Of a stretch of DNA of 64,000 bases, positions 11,445 to 22,142 are shown piece after piece. Source of the stretch: Costus lasius (taxonomy: Eukaryota; Streptophyta; Magnoliopsida; Zingiberales; Costaceae); contig JANVAS020000231.1 in the NCBI GenBank assembly GCA_027563935.2, positions 13,534,001 through 13,598,000 on the forward strand, read 5' to 3'. The position numbers and the translations under genes were made by a program. The number at the start of each line of letters is the position of its first letter. The stretch's first letter is position 1. The notes beneath the pieces are model-generated. The model was not told the origin of the DNA, searched no databases, and saw only the letters and a program-made list of their open reading frames with translations.

Positions 11445-12332
11445 CTATGTCCAAGACATATAAACCATTGCATAAAGTACCCTTCTCATAAAACATATTT
11501 GTAAATGAAAAAGAACAAGTGTTCTCTTTTATTTCAAATTTAAAACCTTTCCTTGCTAAACAAGGAATGGATACAATGTTTTTGGTAAGAGAAGGTAGAT
11601 AATAGCAATTATCTAACTCTAACTGAAGTCCAAAAGGCAAGGAGAGAGTCAAAATTCCTACAGCAACAGCAGCAACTTGTGCTCCATTTCCAACCCGTAG
11701 GTCAATCTCTCCAGGCCGCACCGATCTACTTTTTTTGAGCCCCTGCATATTTGTACAAATATGAGCTCCACATGTGGTATCCAATACCCATGACATAGAA
11801 GTAGAAAGGTTGACTTCAGTAACATAAATACATGAGCTTGAAGACGAAGCCCTGCCTCTCTTCTTCTCATTCTGAAGTCGCATCATGTCCTTTATCATGT
11901 GAGGTGGTCCTCCACATGAGTAGCACTTGTTATTCCTGATCCTTTCCATCTTTAGTTTCAGTCCCTTGGTCAAACCTTTTGGCTCACCACACTGAATATC
12001 TACTTTAGGAGGTTTGACTCTAACCAATTCATCAAAGAGCTGCTTTAGATTAGAAATAATCTCAGAGGTACTCTTAGATTCATATTGCCCTCGAAACTCA
12101 GGCGACATGTTGGTTAGCATCAAATTAGCAACCTCCAAAGTATCAGCCTGATGCTTATTATAAGCATCCTTCTCAGCCGCTAAGGCCGAGCATGGAAGTG
12201 GCTCAAATAAAGCTTCCTCTCAAGCTTGATCACAATTCTCAAGTTCACATACCAATCCATCAAGTTGGATCCAACCAACTTGTCCTTCTCAAGGATTGAT
12301 CGTAGTGACCATCCGCTATTGTTTTTCGCCAT
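11445..12332 (-). pseudogene. gag-pol: Ang2-a gag, zinc knuckle and protease, broken
   Basis: The gag ATG is at 12332-12330. The first ~190 bases encode a degraded capsid start (the LLEREKF-like region is recognisable in DNA) and then lose the frame. From 12138 the frame is open. It has a gag segment, a zinc knuckle CYSCGGPPHMIKDM whose last Cys is Met, and the protease site WVLDTTCGAHIC. The integrase spacer follows up to the Ang1-a insertion. The continuation past the target duplication is at 2340. A degenerate knuckle and multiple frameshifts mark it as dead. Confidence 0.85.
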
Positions 12333-13900
12333 TGTTCTACAACAGTCAAGAAACAACAGATTAGTACTACTTCAAATCATTTAACTTGGACTTGTGTTAA
12401 ATGATTATGGCTCCCACTATTTTAATCGAATTGACAACCCACAAAGTCAATCGGGAAATATGAGATTTCCTAGTGAGATGGGATCCTTATTCCACATGAG
12501 TTTTCGCGTCCCACGAGGGTGGGATGAGATGCACAAAGTGACCCATGCTTCTTAAGGTGGGCATGCCGGCCGATTGCACTCAGCAATTCCCCTTATTGAG
12601 ACAGTCTTGGGATTTCATGTCCAGCGAGGGCTGGATATAGCATGAAATCCTAACCTCTCAACGATGCCTCTAGAGTTCCATTATGCGCCAAGCACATGTG
12701 AAAATCTAGTCAAGTCCATTCCTAACCGTTATGCCCAGGGCCAACGAGTTTCCTTGCGAAGGCACACCCAAGGTAAAACTGGACTGGGGAAACCATTATC
12801 ACCACACACCTTCTAAAGATAAGTGGGTGTGTCCCACGAGGGAGGGAAACAGTGCACAAAACCACTGATTGATAGCTTGATGAGGGCTACACGTTAGAAG
12901 GCTAGACTTGATATATTTGATTGAGGGTTTTCGAGGTCTCATCCTCTTAGTTTTATCTTTTATCTATCATTATAGGCATGCAATCCTATAGTGAGAACAT
13001 AAAGATAAAACATTGCAGGCATGCTTTAGCAGATAAGGAAAGCAGTAAAAGGATGATGTGATCATGGCCCATTCAAGACATTGAACAAGCCCATGCCAAA
13101 AGGGGTTCAATTCTTGACTTAGGACTCAAGCCCCTAAAAACTAGACCTAGACTAGCTGACCTCTAGCTTGATCTTCAAGGTTAGCTCCAAGGTCCACCAC
13201 ACCATGGTTTAGCTCTCAAACCCTAGAGGTAGTTCTAGGGAAACCCTAGAAGAACACCCCATGGTTCGGCCAATGCCATGGGTCCTCCTTCAAGGAAGAT
13301 GCACCACCTTTGTTGAAGCTTGTTGCACCATCAATTATGTAGGATGCGCCCTCTTAATCTTCATCTTGAATTTTACACAATAAAAGAAAAAGAATGCCGA
13401 CACGCAGGCCTCACAAGAATACATCGCAGGCATGCAATTGGGGCTTGACTAGTGATCACAACATCATGCACAAACAAGGTACTTACTCATGCAATTCTAT
13501 ATGCTCATGAAAAATCTAAAATCTGAAATTTTAGTTTCTTATAAAACATATCTTTCTTCCTCTTCTTCTTATCATAGATCTTTTGATTATCTGACATTAT
13601 GTTTCATCATGATTTTATAGATCCTTTCAGCTGGCAATTTTGTCAGATCAAGAAACCCGGCCAGTCCGAAGACGCAATGCCCGTCCGACTTGACAAAATT
13701 GCGTGCGCCTTCGATCTAAAATCAATCAGAAAAATAATCATCCAATAATCAAAAAGAAATTGAATAAAGGATTGGAAGCAAAGACCTACAATTTTTCCTA
13801 CTTAGAAAAATCGTGAGCATGGCATATGCAATTTGTGAAAAGTAGATATGGCATGTGAGCATAGAAAAGCATGAAAAACATCGTTGAAGGCTCGCAAGTC
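12333..13900 (-). other. Ang2-a 5' leader
   Basis: This untranslated leader lies between primer site and gag. Just upstream of the gag ATG the minus strand reads a pyrimidine stretch ending TGTTGTAG then AACA-ATG, an acceptor-like site also present at 56370. A hairpin with arms ATTGC/GCAAT lies at 12573-12587. No coding region was recognised. Confidence 0.6.
12573..12587 (-). promoter_or_regulatory. Ang2 leader hairpin (ATTGC/GCAAT)
   Basis: This is a five-base-pair stem with a five-base loop. The homologous site in Ang2-b (56614-56628) has GTTGC/GCAAC, so the outer pair changed from A-T to G-C while pairing was kept. Confidence 0.4.
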
Positions 13901-13912
13901 GCTTTGATACCA
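13901..13912 (-). other. Ang2-a primer-binding site
   Basis: The minus strand reads TGGTATCAAAGC immediately inside the 5' LTR. This is initiator Met-tRNA complementarity with one mismatch. Confidence 0.8.
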
Positions 13913-13913
13913 C

Positions 13914-15755
13914 TGTTGGGAAACCCCAGGGATATTTTTAAAAAATTTCATAGAAAGCACAGTGGAAGAATAACCCCGAAACAGGCTAGTCCCAAAAACC
14001 TAGTGAAGATCGTCGTGCGAGGGAGTCGACACGATGAGATGAGAAGGTACCTTGAAGCAATTTGAAACGATGTCGATGTAGACGTCAAAGTGTGCGCCCT
14101 CTGTAGTCTCACACACACGGATGCTTCGAGTCTTCTTCTTCCACGCCCGGTGCTAGCCTCGGGAAGAAGATCCACGCCAAGGGAGTTCCTCTTGAACACT
14201 TGCGGCAATCACCAAGGTGGGGAAGCGCCAAGGGAAGAAGAGGAAGAAGATCTCTTTAGTCTTGATGAGAGGAGAGAATCTCTAAGAACCCCAAGCTTTC
14301 GCCCCTCCACTTGTCTCCACGCCTCCAAGAGGAATTAGTGCCATGAGAGGGGCGGGCTAGGGTCTCTTTTATAGAGATCATGTGTGGCTTGGAGAAGAAT
14401 TAGGAGAGCATGATTTTAGGAATTAATTAATTAAATCCTAATCCAATTAGGACTCTAATTAATTAAAATAAAATCATCCCTATTAAATCTCCACAAAAAT
14501 AGGACTCTAATTAATTAATTAATTAGCCCCTATTTTATTTCAAATGATTAATTCAAAATCAACTTTAATTAATCACATGATATTAATTAAGGCATAGGCG
14601 CTAGCCCTAGTCTAACTAGGGTTAAATATGTGCTTACCTTTTCTTCTCCTTAAGCCCAATTAACTTATCAGTAAGCCCAACTATATAATGGGCCTAGCCC
14701 AAGGTCCATTATGCATGTTAATCAACCCATTGGATCCAATCCAATTTAACCCAAGGTCAAACGAGGTTAACCATGGTTAATTTAGTCAATATGCCAAAAA
14801 TGGAAGTTGGCTTTAATAAGTTTCTTCCATCTCATTAGGCCCATTGGCGCTGATGAATCTCTCAAATAGAACTAAATTATCCAATAACTCGATCCAAAGG
14901 CTATCCGATCAATACGAAAACTCGAGCATCATGGTGTGTGACCTTGTAGGTTCCTTTGACGTTGGCAGTGGTGACCTAAGGTCACCACAAGCAGTGAGTG
15001 GCACCTAGCAGTGCATCGCTGCTACCCAAGTCATCGGAATGGATATCGACATCGACATCCCTATCATCGCAACTAGGCACTAAGGCATTATAGTCCCTTT
15101 GCCAAACTGATATCCGATTGGACAAGTCTGTCACCTCTTGTTTTAACCCAATCACATGGTTATGACTAAATCAAGTTCTCACCTGGGTATGGCCATACAC
15201 TTTCAGTCATAGAACCATAAGGGGCCCTGTGGATATCAAGCTTCCCTCAGGAAGGGGCAAATCCTCTATCTGTCAATTGATCTTCTCATATGGGTCGTGA
15301 CATACTCAATGACAACCATTATGACCTCCCAATTACGGAGATATGTTAGGTTGTATCAAAGCAAGTGCCTAACCACATAGAAGCGTCAATGACCTCAAGT
15401 CTAGGGATCAACACATCTCCTGTCACTTGTGAGGATAACTCAAGACACCAAGTCATTGCCTCACAGCGGGTCGATCAAGTATATCTACCACTGATGTACC
15501 CATATGTCTGCGTTAGCATTTCGTACCTAACCAGCCCATATATCAGTCTCTCATGTACCATAGCTGTCCCATATCTACTAAGGTACTTGACTGGGGACAA
15601 AAAGTTTGAGCACAGATCCAATCTGTCTCCAGGGACATTATCACATAAGTACACATTCGCAAATGTAAACAAATGATGATAACGACAATGTCAGAATGAT
15701 ATATAAGTAGTACAATAATGGACCAATATTAGGTCCTAGGGCATATACACCAACA
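13914..15755 (-). repeat. Ang2-a 5' LTR
   Basis: This is an 1842-bp LTR with TG/CA ends. On the plus strand it runs from TGTTGGGAAACCCC to ATATACACCAACA. It is homologous to the 2094-bp LTR at 41534-43627 but diverged, with many indels. It carries the palindrome GTATGGCCATAC at 15187-15198 (shared with Ang1 LTRs) and a perfect 9-bp stem with 3-nt loop at 14968-14988. A possible splice donor CTTCAAG/GTAC is at 14051/14050 on the minus strand. Confidence 0.9.
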
Positions 15756-16052
15756 TCGGTATTGACCCTTCGGGGTTGAACGAGGGGTAGGGCAATCCCA
15801 GATTAGATATGGATGCCTGTGTTGCTATTAAGATAATTACGAGGTTGGGGAGCTCATGTCATCTTATGTTCAGGCATACAGACATCACCATGAGGCTACC
15901 GAACATGAACCGCACTACGATTCATTTTCAGCAGAATTGGATTGTGGATCCCATGCGATGTGAGGGAGCTCCTAGAGAGGCAGCTTCACCGCCTTTATCG
16001 CCGAGGATTCTAGAGTCAATGCCTCCAGTCGAGCCGTCCATCCCTACTGGAC
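15756..16052 (+). pseudogene. Fragment of an older ORF, left of Gyp1
   Basis: From an ATG at 15809 an 81-codon frame runs up to the Gyp1 insertion. When the Gyp1 element and one TGGAC copy are ignored, the frame continues at 21980 and ends at TGA 22140-22142. The joined tail is proline/serine-rich and then charged with a heptad-like EQ/LEQ/LESL pattern. I do not recognise the family. The position (followed by a long AT-rich tail and a Tat/Athila-like LTR at 25607) suggests an extra ORF of an old gypsy element, not a host gene. Its 5' end is cut by the Ang2-a LTR. Confidence 0.45.
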
Positions 16053-17836
16053 TGATGGGATCACCAAGCATGCAACATTCAAACAACGCGTTTTGAAAAC
16101 ATTTTGATAATTAAGTATAGCTTAATAAACCCCTTAAGCTATCGTAGTTCGAAATTAGCTTGTTTTGGTCGATAATAGGGAAAACCGAAACTAATCAACA
16201 AGAGCAACCTAGCATGTGCTTCTAGATAAGTTGGAACTTTGAACAAACTTAAACATGCAGTTCTATAGCCTCAAATAGATCTAACATGCGGTTCTATCAT
16301 AAGCAATAAAGCTACTCTAAGGGAGGAACTCACCTTGCACCCTTTGAGAATAGAAAGGGTGTCCTTCCCGTTCTTCACCGGTCCAATGGTGGAATCTCAC
16401 GAAGTAGGGCCCTATGAGCTTACACACATGTCATTGCAGCATCCCACACATGCGTGGGTGAATTTTGAAAATAATATTAAGAGGCCAATACACAAGACAA
16501 TCAAGGGGGAGGCTAGACTCCAAATTCCCTTGTTAACATAGTTTAGACTATCTAGGCTTAGGGGAAGAAAAGAGGGGATAGCTTGCTTGTCATCCCATGG
16601 CCTTGCGCCTCCTGCAGAAAGCAAGCGTGAGTGCAAAGGGGCTGTCCAACAAGTATCAAAGAACCACAACAACAAGTAACAAAGAACAATGACCCAAAGG
16701 GGAAGAAGACTTAGCTAAAGTGGGGGTGGCTTGTTCTCGGCATGGAGTTGATGGCACCTTCTTGAGTCTCGAATGTGTCCAGCTCCTCCTCTTGATTGAA
16801 GGCTCTTCAAGGCTAGAGGGAGGAAGTGGCGTGAGCTCCCATCTTCAAGACAAGCGCATATGGTGGAAGAAGGTGGAAGAGCAAGAGGGGATGGAAAGGG
16901 GGCTCTCGGCAAGGGTTGGAAGGATGAGAGGGGTTAGGTGACACACACCATTTGAAGACACACTTCAGAATTTGAAATTTCATTCAACACCAAGAACTTC
17001 ACTTTACAAGAGGACTACATCATATAGGGGAGTCTCCAACGGTTATCTCCCTAAGCTCAAAACAAGTCACACAAGCAAGCATGATGTAGACAACTCAATG
17101 GGCTGATCTCTTCTTCCAAATGGGCGGTTGTTTGGAGTTTGAACTTTGGAGTCTTCAGCAGGTTAGTAAGCTCGAAATCTGAGATGAGAGTGGACTGAAG
17201 AGGCTGCTGATGGCTGACATTGCAGGCTGCAAATTGGCATGGGCGGCTGGCACTTGAAGGGACTGAAGTTGTTGCAAAGTGCAGGCTGCTCCTTGACTTT
17301 GGGGGCTGGCGCATGATGGACTGAAGTGGGCATTGTTTCCAGCTGCCCCTTGACTTTGATGGCTGGCGCATGTTGAGCTGAAATAGGTCATTGAGCTGGC
17401 TGCTCCTTGACTTGATTAGAGATGAAGGCAACTCCACATGGCTGCCAACTAGGATGGTGGAATTTGGGATGCTTGTGGTGTTGATCCATTGGGGTGGGCT
17501 GATTTCTTCATGAGTTGGGCTGATGGCCCATGGCATCTCTTGGAGTTGTCTTGACCTGATTTTGACTTGCATTCCAAGAATGGAGTTGACCTATACTATT
17601 ACATTAATTTCATGCACTAACCTACTATACATAAGTGGCGGATCCTAGGCATGTAACTACATGGTGTAATTGGTGGGTGGATCTAACCTACCATATGATG
17701 CACCCTAGTCTAAGACAAAATAAGCAACAAAAGGGGGTCCTAAGGAAGCCATATCTAATGGCTAGGATAGCCATACCGAGAGGGCTTCTTTCGGACCCGG
17801 GTGGACCTCCGAAGATCCTGCTTTGGTCCCACATCA
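16053..17836 (-). repeat. Gyp1 3' LTR
   Basis: This 1784-bp LTR reads TGATGTGGGACC to GTGATCCCATCA in element orientation. It includes a 57-bp imperfect tandem repeat (about 17285-17417). The polyprotein frame runs 82 bp into its start. The 171-codon minus frame at 17057-17572 comes from the repeat region and looks incidental. Confidence 0.93.
17285..17417. repeat. 57-bp tandem repeat inside the Gyp1 LTR
   Basis: Units begin at 17285, 17342 and 17399 (GCTGCYCCTTGACTT...), giving two full imperfect units and a partial third. The same array is in the other LTR at 21428-21560. Confidence 0.75.
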
Positions 17837-18710
17837 GCTCTCCCGGGGTGGGAAAAATTCTCCTCTGGAGAATTATCTCTGTACCCTTGGAGAAGCTCGG
17901 GTGCGGACCTAGCAAGCTCAGCCTCGGGAAGCCAGGCCTCCTCACCATCAGTAAATTTGATGCGGTAATAAAGCTGTACCTCATCAGGGGTGAGTCGGGT
18001 CTGGTCCTCGAGTATGGCCTCAATCTCTGAGTCGTGGTAAGTGTCTGGTTCTTGTATAGAGAGAGGCGGATGATACAGCGTCAGATCCTCCACATTGATG
18101 GTGGAGGATATCCCCAGTTCTGGTGGTAGGTCCAGGAGATAGGCATTATTGTTGACCTTCTTCAGAATAGTGAAGGGCCCGATGCCCTTGGCGTCCAACT
18201 TGCGGCCGGGTCCTTGGATGCGCTCCTCACGGACCCGCAACATTACCTGATCCCCTACAGAAAATACCTTCTCTCGGCGATGTTTATTAGTATCATCACG
18301 ATATTGATTGACAGAGTCCTGAATCTTACTGAATAGCTCATGATGTAATTGCGAAATATGAAAAGCATAATCTCGGGCCGAAATAGAGGTCTTGCAATGT
18401 TTAGGGGCAGAAAATAGGTCAATAGGCTTGTTAGGTTGGTATCCTAAGTTTGCTTGGAAAGGAGACAAACCAGTAGTCCTGTTTGGCACACTATTGTAGG
18501 AAAACTTAGCTGTAGGTAACAGCTTGTCCCAATCACTGGGGTGTTCTCCTACGAGGCTCCTAAGGATGCTCCCAAGTGATCTGTTGACCACTTCGGTCTG
18601 CCCATCCGTCTGGGGATGGTAGGCCGTTGAGAACTTCAGTTTTGTGCCTAATAGGGCCCATAGAGTCCTCCAGAAATGGCTGACAAACCTGGTGTCTCTA
18701 TCCGAGACTA
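17755..18710 (-). pseudogene. pol: Gyp1 integrase late core, C-terminus and chromodomain-like tail
   Basis: The reading starts at the deletion junction with a segment like TIVSDRDTRF (second catalytic Asp) and [15 protein letters not shown] (catalytic Glu). The first catalytic Asp and the zinc domain are absent. From 18591 the frame is open to 17755. It has the gypsy integrase C-terminal GPFTILKKVNNNAYLLDLP block, then a region resembling a chromovirus chromodomain (YYRIKFTDGEEAWLPEAEL), then a basic tail ending inside the 3' LTR. The frame differs from the upstream gag/protease frame, so no fusion polyprotein is made. Confidence 0.85.
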
Positions 18711-19262
18711 TAGTGAGAGGGGTACCATCTTGAGGTTCAGTTTTGTAGCAGCTATGTGGGAGACAGCATTGAGGCTGCTTCCACCATCAATGACCACCTT
18801 GCACATGTGACCATGGCATTTGGTGTAGGTGTGGAAGATACTGGTTCGGCGCCAGTCCTCAGTGGGGGTAGGTTTGACAAGGGTACATCTAACTACCCCT
18901 AAGGTGTTGAAGATATCATCACTACTGTCATAGTCATTGACTTCAATCTCTTGATCAGGGTCTTCCTCAAGGGTGGGCTCAGGGTCTATGTCTTCCTCAG
19001 TTAGGACCATGACCTTCATGACCTTCTTAGGACACTCTTTTGCAAAATGTCCCTTCTGCCTACAGTTATAACAAGTGGGGATGGAGTTGTCTGTAGTTTG
19101 AGCAGTTCTTGGTTTTGGGTTTGAGCTAGAAGGCAAGTGCATAGGAGCTGGCCTATAGATGGGCCGGGGAGGGAGGGCTTCCTTTCTATTCTTAAGTTCT
19201 TGTTCAACTTCTATGGCCCTTTGATAAGCTATCTCCGGGGTATCTAATTGAAAATAGGTCAA
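18708..19262 (-). pseudogene. gag: Gyp1 gag nucleocapsid and start of protease
   Basis: This 184-codon piece is in the same frame as the gag part at 19299-20033. It contains the zinc knuckle CYNCRQKGHFAKEC (CX2CX4HX4C intact) and an acidic stretch. The gypsy aspartic protease site VVIDGGSSLNAVS has Gly-Gly in place of the usual Ser/Thr-Gly after Asp, as in Gyp2-like plant elements. It ends MVPLSL at the internal deletion junction. Confidence 0.85.
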
Positions 19263-19298
19263 GGCCCTCTTAATGTCAGGTCTAAGGCCATTCTTGAA

Positions 19299-20033
19299 TC
19301 AACTTAGGATCATACCTTGGTCTTCCTTGGCTTCACACCTAATGAGAAGTTCTTCTAGCTTAGATTGATAGGCTTCTACAGTAGAGGAGCCTTGAGTGTG
19401 ACTATTAAGTTCATCCTTAAGCTTTTGCATGAAACCAGGTGGGACATACTTTTGCCTAAGTAGGTATTTCATTTCATCCCAAGATTCAACGGGTGGCTTA
19501 CCATCCCTTTCTATAGTTCTTTCGACATGGGTCCAGTAGAGTCTAGCGGATCCTTCTAATAGGCACTTTGTGAACCTAACCTTACTTTCATGGTGCATAA
19601 GGCTATATTCAAAGTATTGGTCTAACTTTGTGGCCCAATCTAGGAACTCCTTGGGGTTAAGAGACCCACCAAAAGTAGGGGGGTTGATCTTGATGGCACG
19701 TTGCACATCATACTCTCTAGGTCTATGATAGGGGGCTTGTGGGGCATGAGGCCCTTCCCATTCGGTTTGAGCATGATTGACTCTAGGGGTGTGTGAAGGA
19801 GATCCTTGAACATTTGGTTCCCTTGGGTGGGATCCACTATTAGGTCGGCTAGTAGTTTGGGGATCCATCTTAGAGTTAGACTCTAGGGTGTTAAGCCTAT
19901 TGTCTATGACACCTATGGAGTGTTGAAGGGTTGCTAGGGTTTCTCTAAGGGAGGCCATTTCAATTGAGAGGGCACTCACCTCATGGTCAATAGCTTGATT
20001 GAGACCATAGGGGGCACCGGATCTAGTAGCCAT
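19299..20033 (-). pseudogene. gag: Gyp1 gag N-terminal capsid part
   Basis: This 244-codon gypsy gag starts with ATG at 20033, about 160 bp inside the primer site. It has a coiled-coil-like N-terminus (LRETLATLQHSIGVIDNRLN), a proline-rich middle and the retrotransposon gag core (FLDWATKLDQYFEY, ARLYWTHVE, MKYLLRQKYVP, VEAYQSKLEELL). A single TGA near 19299 stops it, most simply CGA to TGA. The frame continues into 18708-19262. Gag could be supplied in trans by intact relatives. Confidence 0.85.
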
Positions 20034-20180
20034 TTTCGAAATGAGTAAAGTTTTTGAAAATAGACCCTAAGGTGATACAATATAGTTAATCAAATTCTTT
20101 CAAACACCTAGGTCCAAAAATCGCCTTAGTAGTAGGAAAATAAAGTTTTGGTCTTATAAAATCCTACTCTAAGAGCCTAA

Positions 20181-20192
20181 GCTCTGATACCA
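20181..20192 (-). other. Gyp1 primer-binding site
   Basis: The minus strand reads TGGTATCAGAGC three bases inside the 5' LTR. It is a perfect initiator Met-tRNA match. Confidence 0.9.
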
Positions 20193-20195
20193 AGT

Positions 20196-21979
20196 TGATG
20201 GGATCACCAAGCATGCAACATTCAAACAACGCGTTTTGAAAACATTTTGATAATTAAGTATAGCTTAATAAACCCCTTAAGCTATCGTAGTTCGAAATTA
20301 GCTTGTTTTGGTCGATAATAGGGAAAACCGAAACTAATCAACAAGAGCAACCTAGCATGTGCTTCTAGATAAGTTGGAACTTTGAACAAACTTAAACATG
20401 CGGTTCTATAGCCTCAAATAGATCTAACATGCGGTTCTATCATAAGCAATAAAGCTACTCTAAGGGAGGAACTCACCTTGCACCCTTTGAGAATAGAAAG
20501 GGTGTCCTTCCCGTTCTTCACCGGTCCAATGGTGGAATCTCACGAAGTAGGGCCCTATGAGCTTACACACATGTCATTGCAGCATCCCACACATGCGTGG
20601 GTGAATTTTGAAAATAATATTAAGAGGCCAATACACAAGACAATCAAGGGGGAGGCTAGACTCCAAATTCCCTTGTTAACATAGTTTAGACTATCTAGGC
20701 TTAGGGGAAGAAAAGAGGGGATAGCTTGCTTGTCATCCCATGGCCTTGCGCCTCCTGCAGAAAGCAAGCGTGAGTGCAAAGGGGCTGTCCAACAAGTATC
20801 AAAGAACCACAACAACAAGTAACAAAGAACAATGACCCAAAGGGGAAGAAGACTTAGCTAAAGTGGGGGTGGCTTGTTCTCGGCATGGAGTTGATGGCAC
20901 CTTCTTGAGTCTCGAATGTGTCCAGCTCCTCCTCTTGATTGAAGGCTCTTCAAGGCTAGAGGGAGGAAGTGGTGTGAGCTCCCATCTTCAAGACAAGCGC
21001 ATATGGTGGAAGAAGGTGGAAGAGCAAGAGGGGATGGAAAGGGGGCTCTCGGCAAGGGTTGGAAGGATGAGAGGGGTTAGGTGACACACACCATTTGAAG
21101 ACACACTTCAGAATTTGAAATTTCATTCAACACCAAGAACTTCACTTTACAAGAGGACTACATCATATAGGGGAGTCTCCAACGGTTATCTCCCTAAGCT
21201 CAAAACAAGTCACACAAGCAAGCATGATGTAGACAACTCAATGGGCTGATCTCTTCTTCCAAATGGGCGGTTGTTTGGAGTTTGAACTTTGGAGTCTTCA
21301 GCAGGTTAGTAAGCTCGAAATCTGAGATGAGAGTGGACTGAAGAGGCTGCTGATGGCTGACATTGCAGGCTGCAAATTGGCATGGGCGGCTGGCACTTGA
21401 AGGGACTGAAGTTGTTGCAAAGTGCAGGCTGCTCCTTGACTTTGGGGGCTGGCGCATGATGGACTGAAGTGGGCATTGTTTCCAGCTGCCCCTTGACTTT
21501 GATGGCTGGCGCATGTTGAGCTGAAATAGGTCATTGAGCTGGCTGCTCCTTGACTTGATTAGAGATGAAGGCAACTCCACATGGCTGCCAACTAGGATGG
21601 TGGAATTTGGGATGCTTGTGGTGTTGATCCATTGGGGTGGGCTGATTTCTTCATGAGTTGGGCTGATGGCCCATGGCATCTCTTGGAGTTGTCTTGACCT
21701 GATTTTGACTTGCATTCCAAGAATGGAGTTGACCTATACTATTACATTAATTTCATGCACTAACCTACTATACATAAGTGGCGGATCCTAGGCATGTAAC
21801 TACATGGTGTAATTGGTGGGTGGATCTAACCTACCATATGATGCACCCTAGTCTAAGACAAAATAAGCAACAAAAGGGGGTCCTAAGGAAGCCATATCTA
21901 ATGGCTAGGATAGCCATACCGAGAGGGCTTCTTTCGGACCCGGGTGGACCTCCGAAGATCCTGCTTTGGTCCCACATCA
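20196..21979 (-). repeat. Gyp1 5' LTR
   Basis: This 1784-bp LTR is almost identical to 16053-17836, with about two substitutions. The target copy TGGAC follows directly. Confidence 0.93.
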
Positions 21980-22142
21980 TGGACCGTCTACATCTGCTGG
22001 ACCATCTATCTCAGCACCACCAAACCCTTCTTCAGAGCAGATACGAGCCGAGCAGCAGAGGATGCATGACGACATATCGCGTTTAGAGCAGGGTCAGACG
22101 AGGACACTTGAGTCTCTGCACGCGATCGAGGAGTTATTGCTG
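21980..22142 (+). pseudogene. C-terminal end of the older ORF, right of Gyp1
   Basis: This is the continuation of the frame at 15809-16052. It encodes a Ser/Pro-rich stretch and then a glutamine/glutamate/leucine-rich end (SEQIRAEQQRMHDDI, LEQGQTRTLESLHAIEELLL) with coiled-coil character, closed by TGA at 22140. The frame match across the TGGAC target site supports real past coding. Function is unknown. Confidence 0.45.

Larger units (their letters stand above)
1..15755 (-). mobile_element. Ang2-a: decayed Angela/BARE-like Ty1/copia element, interrupted
   Basis: This is an old copia retrotransposon on the minus strand. Its 5' LTR is at 13914-15755, its leader and gag/protease lie at 11445-13913, and its integrase/RT/RNase H half lies at 1-2340. 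The 3' LTR would be left of the window. Ang1-a (2341-11439) sits inside it with the duplicated target GCTAT at 2336-2340 and 11440-11444, and the protease-to-integrase reading resumes across that site. Family assignment rests on the copia gene order (protease, integrase, RT, RNase H), the YVDD motif and the LTR type shared with Ang2-b at 41534. Many stops and frameshifts make it non-coding. Confidence 0.9.
16053..21979 (-). mobile_element. Gyp1: young non-autonomous Ty3/gypsy element lacking RT and RNase H
   Basis: This 5.9 kb minus-strand element has two 1784-bp LTRs (16053-17836, 20196-21979) and target duplication TGGAC (16048-16052, 21980-21984). By eye the LTRs differ at only about two positions, so it inserted very recently. 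The internal region is just 2359 bp. It has a primer site (20181-20192), gag with an intact zinc knuckle, and the start of the protease. It then jumps directly into the late integrase core and C-terminus. RT, RNase H and the first half of integrase are missing at a junction near 18710. It must have been moved by proteins from another copy. Confidence 0.93.

Noticed and set aside
17057..17572. 171-codon minus frame inside the Gyp1 LTR (also at 21200-21715)
   Set aside because: It is identical in both LTRs because the LTRs are, it has no domain, and it is produced by a 57-bp repeat that happens to be a multiple of three.
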